From positions 235,710-299,709 of the forward strand of contig NZ_QQAK01000013.1 in NCBI RefSeq assembly GCF_003384035.1: DNA of 64,000 nt, written 5' to 3'. Origin of the DNA: Sporosarcina sp. BI001-red (GTDB taxonomy: Bacteria > Bacillota > Bacilli > Bacillales_A > Planococcaceae). The translations under genes were made by a program, and so were the position numbers. Numbering within the stretch: position 1 is the first letter of the stretch; each line of letters opens with the position of its first letter. The notes below the pieces were generated by a model. It saw only the letters and a list, made by a program, of their open reading frames with translations, was not told the DNA's origin and ran no database searches. Shown piece after piece: positions 1 through 9,758 of the stretch.

Positions 1-1
1 C

Positions 2-661
2 GGGACTTTTGCTGAAATGATTGTCCTCTCTGAGGAGCAACTGGAACCGCGTCCATCTTACTTGTCTTGGGAGGAATCTGCTTGTATCGCATTGGCGGGA
101 CTGACAGGATTCCGTGCGCTCGTAACGCGTGGAAAAGTAAAAAAAGGGCAGACAGTCTTCGTTCCAGGAGCTGGGAGTGGGGTTGTCACATTCATTATCC
201 AATTCGCAAAAGCAGCAGGTGCTCGCGTCATTGTCACTTCAAGAAGCGATGAAAAAAGAGAGCATGCTTTAAAATTGGGCGCAGATCGCGCAATTGATAC
301 ACATGCAGATTGGAACGAAGAGTTGAAAGATGAAACAATCGACCTCGTGATAGAGAGTGTAGGAAAAGCCACATTCAATCGCTCTCTTGCATGCTTGAAA
401 AAAGGTGGACGATTAGTCGTCTTTGGTGCAACCACTGAAGACGTAATCGACTTGGATTTGCGTGAACTATTTAATAAGCAACAAGAAATTGTTGGCTCGA
501 TGTTAGGAAGTCGCGATGAGTTGAGAGAGATGCTTGCATTTACAGAAAAGTATCATATAAGACCAGTTATCGATCGAACCTTGCCATTAGATAATGCACT
601 CGAAGGATTCGATATGCTCGAAGACAGTACTCAGTTCGGAAAAATAGTCTTTACTGTATAA
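2..661 (+). CDS. Zinc-binding (quinone oxidoreductase-like) dehydrogenase, 5' partial
   Basis: The reading frame is open from the first complete codon, so the N-terminal part lies outside the window; the ATG at 17 is internal. What remains is the nucleotide-binding half of a medium-chain dehydrogenase: a segment reading GQTVFVPGAGSGVVTFIIQF is the Rossmann loop, followed by a conserved SRSDEKREHALKLGADRAID stretch and a C-terminal segment ending FGKIVFTV. Family members reduce quinones or aldehydes, or oxidise alcohols, with NAD(P)H. The substrate cannot be told from this part, and the catalytic N-terminal domain is not visible. A terminator hairpin follows directly. Confidence 0.85.
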   Translation, partial: GTFAEMIVLSEEQLEPRPSYLSWEESACIALAGLTGFRALVTRGKVKKGQTVFVPGAGSGVVTFIIQFAKAAGARVIVTSRSDEKREHALKLGADRAIDTHADWNEELKDETIDLVIESVGKATFNRSLACLKKGGRLVVFGATTEDVIDLDLRELFNKQQEIVGSMLGSRDELREMLAFTEKYHIRPVIDRTLPLDNALEGFDMLEDSTQFGKIVFTV

Positions 662-663
662 CG

Positions 664-707
664 AAACAGCTCGCTATCATCCGTTAGGAGATTGCGAGCT
701 GTTTTTA
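664..707 (+). terminator. Rho-independent terminator after the dehydrogenase
   Basis: Arms AACAGCTCGC and GCGAGCTGTT are perfectly complementary and are followed by TTTTA. Confidence 0.8.
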
Positions 708-753
708 TATGTTCAGGAATGCTTGAGCAAACCAACCAGGCGATACCCGACTC

Positions 754-2451
754 TTAGAGAGCTTTGTCGTCTACGGAATCCAACCACTCTTCAATTGTTC
801 CGACAACCGATTCCACGCAGCCATCTTCGAAAGGAGAGATCAGGTTGGCTTCTTTGACCAACTCCGTGAATGACTTGGAGCCACCCAGTTTACATAGATG
901 GACGTAATCATTCCAAGCGGATTCGTGATCTTCACGGTCCTTCTTCCAAAATTGGAATGCGCATATTTGTGCTAATGTATAATCAATGTAGTAAAAAGGA
1001 ATTTCGTAAATATGTGCTTGACGTTGCCATATGCCACCGCTTTCTAAATACTCGTTGCCATCATAGTCACGTTTCGGCAAGTAAATTCCCTCTATCCGCT
1101 TCCAAGCCGCTTTACGTTCAGCTGGAGTCATCTGGGGATTGTTATATACTTCGTGTTGGAATTCATCAACAGCCACACCATAAGGCAAGAACAAGAGTCC
1201 GCTACTTAGATGGGAGAACTTATACTTATCAGTTTGCTCATTGAAGAACAGCTCCATCCATGGCCAAGTGAAGAATTCCATACTCATCGAGTGAACCTCT
1301 GCACCTTCACTCGTTGGCCACACGTATTCAGGGATTCCGATGTTCCGACTTGAATAGACTTGGAATGCATGTCCTGCTTCATGAGTAAGCACATCGATAT
1401 CACCAGACGTTCCGTTAAAGTTCGAGAAGATGAACGGAGAATCATAGTTATCGATGAATGTACAATAGCCGCCCGCTTCTTTACCTTTTTTCGCAACGAG
1501 ATCCAGTAAGTTTTTTTTCGTCATGTACGTAAAGAACTCATCTGTTTCAGGAGACAATTCTTTGTACATTTCTTTGCCTTGTTCAATAATCCAATCCGGA
1601 GAACCTTGTGGAACCGCATTGCCTGTTAGGAAATCGAGTGACTGGTCGTAGAACTTGAGGGCATCGACACCGATACGAGCTGCTTGCCGATCGTATAACT
1701 TGTTAGCAACTGGAACGATATAGTCCCGAACTTGGTCACGGAAATTCTTCACCATTTCAGCATCATAACCTACACGAGACATTCGAACATAACCTAACTC
1801 AGTGAAGTTGGAAAATCCTAATTTTTTTGCAATCTCATCTCGGAGTTTAACGAGACGGTCAAAAATGTCATCAAACTTATCAGCGTTTTTTTCATAGAAC
1901 GAATACTGAGCGTTCATCGCATCTTTACGTACAGAACGATCAGTAGACTCCATATAGGGTCCTAGTTGAGCGAGTGTCAACTCTTTTCCGTCAAATTCAA
2001 TTTGAGCCGAAGCTACAAGTTTTGCATATTCAGAAGTCAGCTTGTTTTCTTGTTGAAGGAGAGGCATTACCTCTGGTGAAAAAGCTCGAATTTCTTGGTC
2101 TGCCAGGGCGAATAATTGAGAACCCCATTTTTCTTCTAACTCGCCTCGAAATTTAGAAGTAATCAGCGATTTGTAAAATTCCGTAGAGAGCGCTTGGAAT
2201 TCAGGGCTGATTTCATCAAAATAATCGCGCTCCTGCTGGTAGTATTCATCATTTGTGTCGATGGAAGACCGGATGTAAGCAAGATTCAATTGAGTCGCAT
2301 AGTCATTTCCAATGGCATTGATTTTTTCAATCACTGCATTTTGTGTTTCGTATGAGTCGGCTTCGTGAAACTTGTTTAAAAGTTCAGTGAATTCTTTTTT
2401 GATGTCTTCCATTTCAGGACGTGCATACTGGTATTCGTCAAACGTAATCAT
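754..2451 (-). CDS. M3 family oligoendopeptidase (PepF-like)
   Basis: This 565-residue protein is a cytoplasmic zinc metallopeptidase of family M3 that cleaves short peptides. The zinc site HEAGH is at residues 357-361, inside the typical LTHEAGHAFQ context, and a downstream acidic segment near SEGAEVHSMSMEFF supplies the third ligand. The length matches the family (about 560-600 residues). No signal peptide or membrane segment is seen. The ATG start opens with MITFDEYQYARPEMEDIKKE, which is usual for Bacillales members. It is a single gene convergent with the dehydrogenase. Confidence 0.93.
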   Translation of the reverse strand: MITFDEYQYARPEMEDIKKEFTELLNKFHEADSYETQNAVIEKINAIGNDYATQLNLAYIRSSIDTNDEYYQQERDYFDEISPEFQALSTEFYKSLITSKFRGELEEKWGSQLFALADQEIRAFSPEVMPLLQQENKLTSEYAKLVASAQIEFDGKELTLAQLGPYMESTDRSVRKDAMNAQYSFYEKNADKFDDIFDRLVKLRDEIAKKLGFSNFTELGYVRMSRVGYDAEMVKNFRDQVRDYIVPVANKLYDRQAARIGVDALKFYDQSLDFLTGNAVPQGSPDWIIEQGKEMYKELSPETDEFFTYMTKKNLLDLVAKKGKEAGGYCTFIDNYDSPFIFSNFNGTSGDIDVLTHEAGHAFQVYSSRNIGIPEYVWPTSEGAEVHSMSMEFFTWPWMELFFNEQTDKYKFSHLSSGLLFLPYGVAVDEFQHEVYNNPQMTPAERKAAWKRIEGIYLPKRDYDGNEYLESGGIWQRQAHIYEIPFYYIDYTLAQICAFQFWKKDREDHESAWNDYVHLCKLGGSKSFTELVKEANLISPFEDGCVESVVGTIEEWLDSVDDKAL

Positions 2452-2654
2452 AATCTTCCCCCACTCTAGTAATATAGGTCATTCCTCTCTATTGTTCCTG
2501 AAAACCTGTGAAAATGCAAAAAAGTTACCTCTTGTTTGGATGAATTTAAAGGGAAAAGGGTAAATGTATCCCCCACAGGATTCTCATGGTATGATGATAA
2601 CATGACCACATGAATGAATCGTAAATTGATTGAAGAGGGGAATACAAATTACTT

Positions 2655-2963
2655 ATGAATATTACACAGCATACAGTTTCAGAGTTGAAAGACCCGACAG
2701 GCATCCTTACGGGGAAGCGTTATGAATTCCATCTATTTTTGGAGTTCGAAGAAGACGACGAATTGTTAGAAGAGGATGCAGCGGGGATTCGAACAATCTA
2801 TGTCGTTGATGGTGAAGTTGATAAAATTATTGCAAGTTACTTCTTTAAAAAAGGTACTGAGCAAGCGTTGGATTTTGAGTTGGAAGAACAAGAAAGTGAA
2901 GCAGTTCTTGCATTCTGCAGAGAGAATACAGAAAAAGTAGAAGAAACGTCAACTAATAACTAA
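2655..2963 (+). CDS. Small acidic protein of unknown function (DUF6509-like)
   Basis: A 102-residue, strongly acidic protein with no membrane segment. The pattern of an N-terminal beta-rich stretch (TGILTGKRYEFHLFLE) and a C-terminal acidic helix resembles a small Bacillales family of unknown function that I recall as DUF6509; this assignment is from memory. The nearest ribosome-binding site, GAGGGG near 2634-2639, is about 15 bases from the ATG, longer than usual, but no better in-frame start exists. No function is proposed. Confidence 0.7.
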   Translation: MNITQHTVSELKDPTGILTGKRYEFHLFLEFEEDDELLEEDAAGIRTIYVVDGEVDKIIASYFFKKGTEQALDFELEEQESEAVLAFCRENTEKVEETSTNN

Positions 2964-3099
2964 AAAGGTATTGGATGCGTTCAAATAACGTGAAATTCTG
3001 TTTTAAATAGAGGATAATAAACGTAGAGCCGAATGGTGGGGCGTCTTCCTAAAGAAAACGTCCGGAAGTTCTACAAATTTTTCAGTAGGAGTGTTTATT

Positions 3100-4083
3100 A
3101 TGGATCGAGAAATTGTCGATATTACTATTATTGGCGGAGGGCCGACGGGTCTTTTTGCTTCTTTCTATGCAGGTATGCGGGAGATGTCAGTGAAAATAAT
3201 CGATAGCTTACCTCAACTGGGAGGACAGCTAATCGAGCTATATCCCGATAAATTTATATATGACGTTGGGGGATTCCCGAAAATCCTTGCGAAAGATCTT
3301 GTTGCCAATTTGGTTACTCAAGCACATCATTCAAACCCCGAAATTCTTCTAGGTGAAGCAGCACTTTCAGCGACACGTGATGGAGATCATTTTGTCTTGA
3401 AGACGGACAAAGGGGAGCACTTAACAAGAACAATTTTGTTGACGGCTGGAATTGGAGCATTCCAACCACGCAAAATCGGAATCGAAGAGGAAATCCACTT
3501 TGAAAATACAAGCCTACACTATGGCATTAAAGATTTAACGATGTTCAAAGACCAACATGTACTTGTTTGTGGCGGCGGTGACTCAGCGGTTGACTGGGCT
3601 CTAATGCTTGAAGACATTGCAAAAGATGTAACACTTGTACACCGTCGTGAACGATTCACCGCACACGAAACGAGTGTGAACCAATTGATGGAATCGAAAG
3701 TGAATGTTATGACGTCCCGTTCTGTTAAATCCTTGCGGGGAGATGACGGTAAGGTGCATGAAGTACAAATCGTTCACAAAGATGGTACTGAAGAAATTTT
3801 GCCGATGGACCATGTCATCGTCAACTACGGAAATATTTCATCGCTTGGACCTATTAAAGAGTGGGGTCTTGAGATGGAAAAGAATTCAATCGTTGTTAAC
3901 ACGCGTATGGAAACGAATATTGAAGGTATTTACGCTGCAGGTGATGTGACCAGCTACGATGGTAAAGTGAAGTTGATTGCTGTTGGACTTGGCGAAGCTC
4001 CAATCGCTGTGAATAATGCGAAAGCTTACTTAGATCCAAAAGCTCGAGTACAACCTTTGCATAGTACAAGTGTATTTTCATAA
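3100..4083 (+). CDS. Ferredoxin--NADP(+) reductase, thioredoxin-reductase-like (YumC type)
   Basis: A flavoprotein that passes electrons between NADPH and ferredoxin or flavodoxin. The FAD loop GGGPTGLFASFYAG is near residue 12, the NADPH loop CGGGDSAVDWA near residue 150, and the C-terminal AAGDVTSYDGK closes the FAD site. There is no CxxC redox pair, which separates it from thioredoxin reductase. The start is placed at the ATG at 3100: an upstream in-frame GTG at 3091 overlaps the ribosome-binding site TAGGAG (3086-3091). The resulting 327 residues match the B. subtilis YumC group. It ends in a terminator shared with the opposing popT gene. Confidence 0.93.
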   Translation: MDREIVDITIIGGGPTGLFASFYAGMREMSVKIIDSLPQLGGQLIELYPDKFIYDVGGFPKILAKDLVANLVTQAHHSNPEILLGEAALSATRDGDHFVLKTDKGEHLTRTILLTAGIGAFQPRKIGIEEEIHFENTSLHYGIKDLTMFKDQHVLVCGGGDSAVDWALMLEDIAKDVTLVHRRERFTAHETSVNQLMESKVNVMTSRSVKSLRGDDGKVHEVQIVHKDGTEEILPMDHVIVNYGNISSLGPIKEWGLEMEKNSIVVNTRMETNIEGIYAAGDVTSYDGKVKLIAVGLGEAPIAVNNAKAYLDPKARVQPLHSTSVFS

Positions 4084-4093
4084 TCGAGTAAAC

Positions 4094-4127
4094 AAAAAGC
4101 CCAGAAGATATCTTCTGGGCTTTTTGT
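4094..4127. terminator. Bidirectional terminator between FNR and popT
   Basis: A nearly perfect palindrome with arms AGCCCAGAAGA and TCTTCTGGGCT, with an A tract on the left and a T tract on the right, so it can serve both convergent genes. Confidence 0.88.
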
Positions 4128-4952
4128 TTATTTAGTTTTAGAATCTGCTTCAGGTGGGCTAAACAAGTTTGATACGAGAAGCCCCATAATTAGCGCAATA
4201 CCGCTCATGACAAATGGAGTACCGCTTTCAGGAACTCCAGGATAAATGACAAAAACAGATCCGACAATTAATCCGATAATAATTGAAAAGGTTAACGTTG
4301 CATGACGACTGAGTAAGTAGTGGATGATTTTACTGCTGATTACAAATCCCAAAACAACCCCTAATCCAATTACAATGATGATTGGAATATTGAAATCGGA
4401 TACTGCCCCGATTGCCGTCGAATACATACCGAGCAGTAGAAGTACAAATGAGCCACTAATTCCTGGTAACAACATTGCTGTACTCGCAGCCCAACCAGAA
4501 AGGAATAAAACTAATGTTGTAGTGGGTGTCAAAGATGTAATGATTGAGGAATCAGCCGGTTTTATGAATGCAGTCATCGCGAGCAAAACACCAACAATCA
4601 CTAGGACAAGATAATGCCACGCTTTAAACGTTGATTTGATTTTTGCTTGTTTCGCCATAAAGGGTAGGATACCAATAATTAATCCGATAAAAAAGAATTG
4701 CGTAGGTGCAAAGTAATTGGCTAACAAGAATTTGATGACTCGACTAAACAACAGTATCGTTGTTCCCATACCAATCGCGAGTGGGAGTAGGAATCCGATG
4801 TGTTTACGCCAATCTTTACTGAATACTCCATTGATTGATGTAAGTAAGCGGTCGTAAATTCCAAGCAAAAACGCTATAGTTCCTCCGCTAACTCCGGGTA
4901 TTAAATCGCTTATACCCATTAAAAATCCTCTATAAATATTTCTCCATTCCAT
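4128..4952 (-). CDS. popT: Undecaprenyl-phosphate translocase, DUF368/PopT family
   Basis: A polytopic membrane protein of 274 residues with many hydrophobic helices. The N-terminal signature GISDLIPGVSGGTIAFLLGI and its internal echo near LPGISGSFVLLLLG mark the DUF368 family. Members return undecaprenyl phosphate, the lipid carrier for wall polymers, from the outer to the inner face of the membrane. I start it at the ATG at 4952: the TTG at 4967 overlaps the GGAGG Shine-Dalgarno at 4961-4965, which sits 8 bases before 4952. A DedA-family protein, a second family credited with this activity, lies at 18028-18513. Confidence 0.92.
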   Translation of the reverse strand: MEWRNIYRGFLMGISDLIPGVSGGTIAFLLGIYDRLLTSINGVFSKDWRKHIGFLLPLAIGMGTTILLFSRVIKFLLANYFAPTQFFFIGLIIGILPFMAKQAKIKSTFKAWHYLVLVIVGVLLAMTAFIKPADSSIITSLTPTTTLVLFLSGWAASTAMLLPGISGSFVLLLLGMYSTAIGAVSDFNIPIIIVIGLGVVLGFVISSKIIHYLLSRHATLTFSIIIGLIVGSVFVIYPGVPESGTPFVMSGIALIMGLLVSNLFSPPEADSKTK

Positions 4953-5093
4953 TTGTGTATCCTCCAATTTAATGCTTGAAGCTATGACGTATTTTAGATA
5001 GGAAATGTTCCTAAGCTAATTACGAATATGAGTAGATTCAGGCATAGAAAAACGCATAGTCGGAAGGTGCCGCCTATGCGCCATTTTCATTTA

Positions 5094-6068
5094 TTATGAA
5101 ACTTGTGTTTCAGCACGGTGAGCTTCAATCTTTGCTAACCGTTCGTTAAATTCTTCCTTAGTTAGGTCATGCTCAACAAAATAACGATTACGAGGATGTG
5201 TTCGGCATTCGTCTGAACAACTACGCATGTACATATGCTCGTTTTCTTCTGAACTCAGGATTTTTGCATTACATTCTGGATTCGCGCAGTTTACATAGCG
5301 CTCACAAGGTGACCCATCAAAATGGTCGCGTCCAACAATCACGTGTTCAACTTGGTTCACAGGAACTGCGATGCGCTCATCGAATACGTAACATTGTCCG
5401 TCCCATAACTGACCCTTCGCAACTGGGTCTTGGCCATATGTTACGATACCGCCATGCAACTGTCCCACGTCCTCGTAACCTTCACGCTTCAACCAGCCTG
5501 TGAATTTCTCACAGCGGATTCCGCCTGTGCAATAGGCAAGAACTTTCTTGCCTTCAAGTTGCTCTTTGTTTTCACGCACCCAATTAGGTAAATCGCGGAA
5601 GTTTTCGATGTCTGGACGGATCGCTCCTCGGAAATGTCCTAAATCATATTCATAGTCATTTCGTGCATCAATGACGACTGTGTTCTCTTCTTGCATTTGT
5701 TCTAGGAATTCATTAGGAGCGAGGTATGTTCCTGTCGTTTCTAAAGGATTCACATCATCTTCTAGGCTTAAATTGACGATTTCAGTACGAGGTCGCACGT
5801 GCATCTTTTTAAATGCATGTCCTTCTGTTTCATCTATTTTAAACCAAAGGTCTTCAAAACGTGGATCACTCTTCATATGTTCCATATACGCATCGGTTTG
5901 TGCGATGGTACCTGAGCATGTTCCATTAATGCCTTCTTCACCAACTAAAATTCTACCTTTTAAGCCGGTTTCCTTACAAAACTGCAGATGCTCCACTGCG
6001 AATGTTTCGGGATCTTCAATTTGAACGTACTTGTAAAATAACAATACTCGATAAATTTCTTTTTCCAT
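5094..6068 (-). CDS. trhO: Oxygen-dependent tRNA uridine(34) hydroxylase TrhO
   Basis: A rhodanese-domain protein of 324 residues that hydroxylates the wobble uridine of certain tRNAs, the first step to 5-methoxyuridine. The N-terminal domain ([14 protein letters not shown]) is followed by a rhodanese domain with the active-site loop CTGGIRC starting at Cys180. The C-terminus carries a Cys-rich metal-binding-like region ([16 protein letters not shown], then SCSDECR). The frame stays open another 51 codons upstream, but the ATG at 6068 has an AAGGTGG site and matches the family start. The unused upstream stretch is noted under findings. Confidence 0.93.
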   Translation of the reverse strand: MEKEIYRVLLFYKYVQIEDPETFAVEHLQFCKETGLKGRILVGEEGINGTCSGTIAQTDAYMEHMKSDPRFEDLWFKIDETEGHAFKKMHVRPRTEIVNLSLEDDVNPLETTGTYLAPNEFLEQMQEENTVVIDARNDYEYDLGHFRGAIRPDIENFRDLPNWVRENKEQLEGKKVLAYCTGGIRCEKFTGWLKREGYEDVGQLHGGIVTYGQDPVAKGQLWDGQCYVFDERIAVPVNQVEHVIVGRDHFDGSPCERYVNCANPECNAKILSSEENEHMYMRSCSDECRTHPRNRYFVEHDLTKEEFNERLAKIEAHRAETQVS

Positions 6069-6370
6069 GGTCCTAACCACCTTCTGTTTTTTCACTTTGC
6101 AATAGGGTAAAACAGTCGGCCCGGTGCAATTACAGTTTTTTACACTTAAAAGCAACCCGCATTTGCAAAATCCGGGACATTGACAGTATATCACAAAACA
6201 CAAATCTAAAAAAGTAAACAAAAACTGACTAGAAACAATTGTATTCTATCAAATTTTGTACTAGTATCTAGTATAGATATAGAAACTAGAATTTACCATG
6301 GAAATGAAATGCTGTTGAAAATGAGTACATAAATTATCGGGAAGTATTCGTATGAAGGGGTTTTACAGCT
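6069..6370. other. Divergent intergenic region, trhO / deacetylase
   Basis: 302 bases without a supported gene. The left part is the Cys-rich open stretch upstream of trhO. On the + strand TTGTAC (6256-6261) and TATAGA (6278-6283) with a 16-base spacer could be the deacetylase promoter; this is weak. No riboswitch is recognised. Confidence 0.4.
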
Positions 6371-7894
6371 ATGAAGAAAACGTTCGGAAATGGAAAGTTC
6401 AAATTAATAGACGTATTACTGACAATAATTATTATATTTTTAGCAATGACAGCCATTCTGCTGATTTTTTCAAAAGGAAGTTCTGACAATCAAATAAAAT
6501 CTGCCCAAAGTCCATCCTCTGACAAAGATGCAGTTGTTGTGGACAAGTCTGATTCTAAATACGATGGCATTAAAATTGTTACTGAAACCTCAAATGACCC
6601 ATTGGCGAAATATGCCGTTCAATATCCACAAAGTAAGAATGAAGACTTTAATAATAATGTAGTCACCTATATCAAACAAGCAAAGAAAAACTACTTAGAA
6701 GCGATCCGTGATGTGAAAATAGAAGATAATAAGAAAAAAAGTGAATTGAACATTTCTTATGAAACACATGTAGATAAGAAAGGAAACTATTCCTTTGTAT
6801 TGATGAATAATGAGTCTCTACAAGGAAGTAAACGACTATCAGAAATCGAGTCATTTCACTTGAATTCAAAAACTGGCGAACAACTGGACATCCAAACGGT
6901 ATTCAAAGAAGACCCGGATACGTTGCAAAAAATGACTGAACGGGTCAGAAGGAAGATCCAGCATACGGATAAATTGAGTGATGGGTTGATTGCTGACAAA
7001 ATGCAAATCCGTACGGAACCTGAATGGCGAAACTATGAAAACTATGCAATTACCGGGAAGGCTATGATTTTCTTTTTCGAAAGTGGTTCCTTGAAAGCTC
7101 TGAAGGCTGGCCCGCAGATTGCAACGATTCCAATAGAAGAGATGAACGATCTATTAAAACCGGAATTCCAAGTAGCAACGGTGTCTCAAACTGAGGGGGA
7201 TAAAGTGAACAAGCCCAATGATTCTAAGAATGAGAAAACCGAGGGCTCAACAGATAAGGGTAACGCAACTAAAAATGAGGGCACTAAAGAGGATCCTAAG
7301 TCTGGAGCAGAAACTCCTCCACCTGAAGCAGAAGAGCCTCATGAGAAGAAAATCGCACTTACATTTGATGATGGACCAGATCCCAAGACTACCATTCAGA
7401 TTTTGAACACGTTGGAAAAGTACGATGCGAAAGCGACATTTTTCATGTTGGGAAGTCGAGTCGAATATTATCCGGATACGGCTAAAGCCGTGAAAGCTGC
7501 AGGGCATGAAATCGGGAATCATTCTTGGAATCACCCAGATTTAAGTAAAATGCCATTGGCGAAGGCTTTAGAAGAAATTAATCGAACCACTGCCATCATT
7601 CAAAAAGTGACTGGCGAAAAGCCGACTGTTTTCCGACCGCCATATGGCGCATATACGGACCAGTTGAGCAAGCAAACCATCCCACCCATTATATTATGGA
7701 ATGTGGATACACTAGATTGGAAATATCGGGATTCCAATAAACTTCTAGAAGAAGTGAAAAAGTCGACTAAAGACGGAAGCACCATTTTAATGCACGATAT
7801 TCATCCGTCGACAGCCGATGGATTGGATAATGTCATGGCTTATTTACAAAGCCAAGGATATAAGTTCGTCACTGTTTCTGAATTACACAAATGA
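6371..7894 (+). CDS. Membrane-anchored polysaccharide deacetylase (PdaC-like)
   Basis: 507 residues. An uncleaved N-terminal membrane helix (about 15-35) is followed by an extracytoplasmic DUF4163/DUF3298-like region (about 55-270), a low-complexity Lys/Glu/Asn/Thr linker (about 275-325) and a C-terminal NodB deacetylase domain. The catalytic motifs are visible: TFDDGPDP with the two aspartates, HSWNHPDL for the metal-binding His pair, RPPYG, and HDIH near the end. This layout is that of B. subtilis PdaC, which removes acetyl groups from peptidoglycan and confers lysozyme resistance. The substrate is inferred from family. A bidirectional terminator separates it from katA. Confidence 0.9.
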   Translation: MKKTFGNGKFKLIDVLLTIIIIFLAMTAILLIFSKGSSDNQIKSAQSPSSDKDAVVVDKSDSKYDGIKIVTETSNDPLAKYAVQYPQSKNEDFNNNVVTYIKQAKKNYLEAIRDVKIEDNKKKSELNISYETHVDKKGNYSFVLMNNESLQGSKRLSEIESFHLNSKTGEQLDIQTVFKEDPDTLQKMTERVRRKIQHTDKLSDGLIADKMQIRTEPEWRNYENYAITGKAMIFFFESGSLKALKAGPQIATIPIEEMNDLLKPEFQVATVSQTEGDKVNKPNDSKNEKTEGSTDKGNATKNEGTKEDPKSGAETPPPEAEEPHEKKIALTFDDGPDPKTTIQILNTLEKYDAKATFFMLGSRVEYYPDTAKAVKAAGHEIGNHSWNHPDLSKMPLAKALEEINRTTAIIQKVTGEKPTVFRPPYGAYTDQLSKQTIPPIILWNVDTLDWKYRDSNKLLEEVKKSTKDGSTILMHDIHPSTADGLDNVMAYLQSQGYKFVTVSELHK

Positions 7895-7940
7895 AAAAAG
7901 AACGTACAGAGGAATTCAAATCTCTGTACGCTCTTTTTTT
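7895..7940. terminator. Bidirectional terminator, deacetylase / catalase
   Basis: Arms CGTACAGAG and CTCTGTACG, with an A run on the left and seven Ts on the right; it serves both converging genes. Confidence 0.88.
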
Positions 7941-7963
7941 GTGTGTAGGGATCGGTCATGTGC

Positions 7964-9442
7964 TTAGTTGACGAGCACATCATCCATTGCAATGTCGAGG
8001 GCATTCGCCACACCTTCCCCATAAGCGGGATCTGCGTAATAACAGTGTTTGATGTGTTTTAGTTTAATTTCTTTTGGTGCATCGCCCATATTATCAGCTG
8101 TATTTCGGAACAAAAGCTGTTTTTGTTCATCATCCATTAGATTGAACAATTTTCCTGGCTGTGTGAAGTAATCGTCATCATCCTCACGGAAGTTCCAATG
8201 ATCAGCTGCCCCTTGTAATTTCAAAGGAGGTTCCCTGAAGTCAGGTTGTTCTTGCCACTCACCGACGCTGTTTGGTTCGTATGAAGTTCTGCTACCATGA
8301 TTACCATCTACACGCATTTGACCGTCACGATGGAAACTGTGGAATGGACATTTTGGTGCATTGACTGGAATTTGGTGATGATTGACACCAAGACGGTAAC
8401 GCTGTGCATCTCCGTATGAGAATAGACGTGCTTGCAACATTTTGTCTGGAGAAAAACTGATTCCAGGGACGACCGCAGCAGGAGTGAAAGCTGCTTGCTC
8501 TACTTCTGCAAAGTAGTTTTCTGGATTTCTGTTCAATTCAAACTCACCAACTTCAATTAGAGGGAAGTCACCCTTGTACCAAACCTTTGTTAAGTCAAAC
8601 GGATTGAAAGGCATATTCGCTGCTTCTTCTTCCGTCATCACTTGTACGAACATCTTCCATTTCGGGAAATCTCCATTGTCGATGCTTTGAAGCAAATCAC
8701 GCTGATGGCTTTCACGATCTGTTGCGATTGTTTTGCTAGCTTCCTCATCTGTTAGGTTTTCAATTCCTTGTTGTGAGCGGAAATGGAACTTCACATAATA
8801 ACGCTCGTTATCAGGGCTTATGAAGCTATAGGTATGGCTACCGAATCCGTGCATATGACGATAAGTGCGAGGGATCCCGCGTTCACTCATCAATATCGTG
8901 ATCTGATGGAGTGCTTCAGGTAGTGATGTCCAGAAATCCCAGTTGTTTGTTGGGCTTCTTAAGTTCGTGCGTGGGTCACGCTTAACTGCGTGATTCAGAT
9001 CCGGAAATTGTAGTGGATCTCTAAAGAAGAAGACAGGTGTGTTATTTCCGACCATATCCCAGTTTCCTTCTTCTGTATAGAACTTCAAAGAAAACCCACG
9101 GATGTCGCGTTCTGCGTCCGCAGCACCACGTTCACCTGCAACTGTTGAAAATCGGGCAAACATCTCGGTCTGCTTCCCAACTTCTGAGAAGATTTTTGCT
9201 TTTGTGTACTTCGTAATGTCATTTGTCACAGTAAAAGTACCGTATGCGCCTGATCCTTTTGCGTGCATGCGGCGCTCAGGAATGACTTCACGATCGAAGT
9301 GTGCAAGCTTTTCAATAAGCCATACATCTTGAAGAAGTAGAGGACCTCTAGGACCTGCAGACATTGAATTCTGATTATCAACTACAGGGGCACCTGCCGC
9401 CGTTGTTAACTTTTTACGTGACTCATTCTCATTATTAATCAT
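7964..9442 (-). CDS. katA: Catalase (heme, clade 3 small subunit)
   Basis: A heme catalase of 492 residues that breaks down hydrogen peroxide. The distal His is His60 in [14 protein letters not shown], the conserved [12 protein letters not shown] follows, and the proximal heme-ligand segment reads [14 protein letters not shown]. The size fits small-subunit catalases. The start is an ATG behind TAGGAGG. It is a single gene with a PerR-like box about 80 bases upstream, so peroxide induction is likely. The next gene set on the other side is cydABCD, divergently read. Confidence 0.96.
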   Translation of the reverse strand: MINNENESRKKLTTAAGAPVVDNQNSMSAGPRGPLLLQDVWLIEKLAHFDREVIPERRMHAKGSGAYGTFTVTNDITKYTKAKIFSEVGKQTEMFARFSTVAGERGAADAERDIRGFSLKFYTEEGNWDMVGNNTPVFFFRDPLQFPDLNHAVKRDPRTNLRSPTNNWDFWTSLPEALHQITILMSERGIPRTYRHMHGFGSHTYSFISPDNERYYVKFHFRSQQGIENLTDEEASKTIATDRESHQRDLLQSIDNGDFPKWKMFVQVMTEEEAANMPFNPFDLTKVWYKGDFPLIEVGEFELNRNPENYFAEVEQAAFTPAAVVPGISFSPDKMLQARLFSYGDAQRYRLGVNHHQIPVNAPKCPFHSFHRDGQMRVDGNHGSRTSYEPNSVGEWQEQPDFREPPLKLQGAADHWNFREDDDDYFTQPGKLFNLMDDEQKQLLFRNTADNMGDAPKEIKLKHIKHCYYADPAYGEGVANALDIAMDDVLVN

Positions 9443-9521
9443 CTGTATTCCTCCTATGTAAGGGTTTGTGAATCTGTAAATTAACTATAGCAGAGCGATT
9501 ATTAGATAGCTAGCAATTTGT

Positions 9522-9536
9522 TTAGAATCATTATCG
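9522..9536 (-). promoter_or_regulatory. Candidate PerR box upstream of katA
   Basis: The 15-base site TTAGAATCATTATCG matches the known PerR/Fur-type consensus TTATAATNATTATAA at 11 of 14 defined positions. Reading toward katA it overlaps a possible -35 (TTCTAA) that is 17 bases from TAATAA. Catalase is a classic PerR target. Confidence 0.55.
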
Positions 9537-9617
9537 TTAAGGAGCAGTTATTATTAACAGATAGTTAGAGTTGCCAGAATTCTATTTTTGGGAGAAGAAA
9601 TCTATGAAAATCTGACC

Positions 9618-9635
9618 TTGTGACAACATTCCAAC
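9618..9635 (+). promoter_or_regulatory. Candidate Rex operator upstream of cydABCD
   Basis: The 18-base site starting TTGTGA and containing ATTCC matches the Rex consensus TTGTGAANNNNTTCACAA at 10 of 14 defined positions; the left half is intact and the right half is degraded. In B. subtilis cydABCD is repressed by Rex when NADH is low. Confidence 0.45.
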
Positions 9636-9758
9636 ATTAGACCCCTAAAACCCTCTGAAGTTTTGAGGTTTGTAACAGATCATACGCTAATTGCTCACAA
9701 AGTATTTTGGCGTTTAATTTATAATGGAGACAGATCGAGATTGAGGGGAGAGGTAGAG

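Larger units (their letters stand above)
9443..9758. other. Divergent control region between katA and cydA
   Basis: 316 bases without a gene. It holds a PerR-like box on the katA side and a Rex-like site on the cydA side, listed separately. A frame open from 9663 precedes the cydA start but has no ribosome-binding site. Confidence 0.6.

Noticed and set aside
3091..3099. GTG start for the ferredoxin-NADP reductase
   Set aside because: It overlaps the Shine-Dalgarno sequence; the ATG at 3100 fits better.
6069..6221. N-terminal extension of TrhO
   Set aside because: No start signal, and the ATG at 6068 has a good site and matches family length.
9663..9758. Longer CydA start
   Set aside because: The extra 32 residues are not family-like and lack a ribosome-binding site, while the ATG at 9759 has a strong one.
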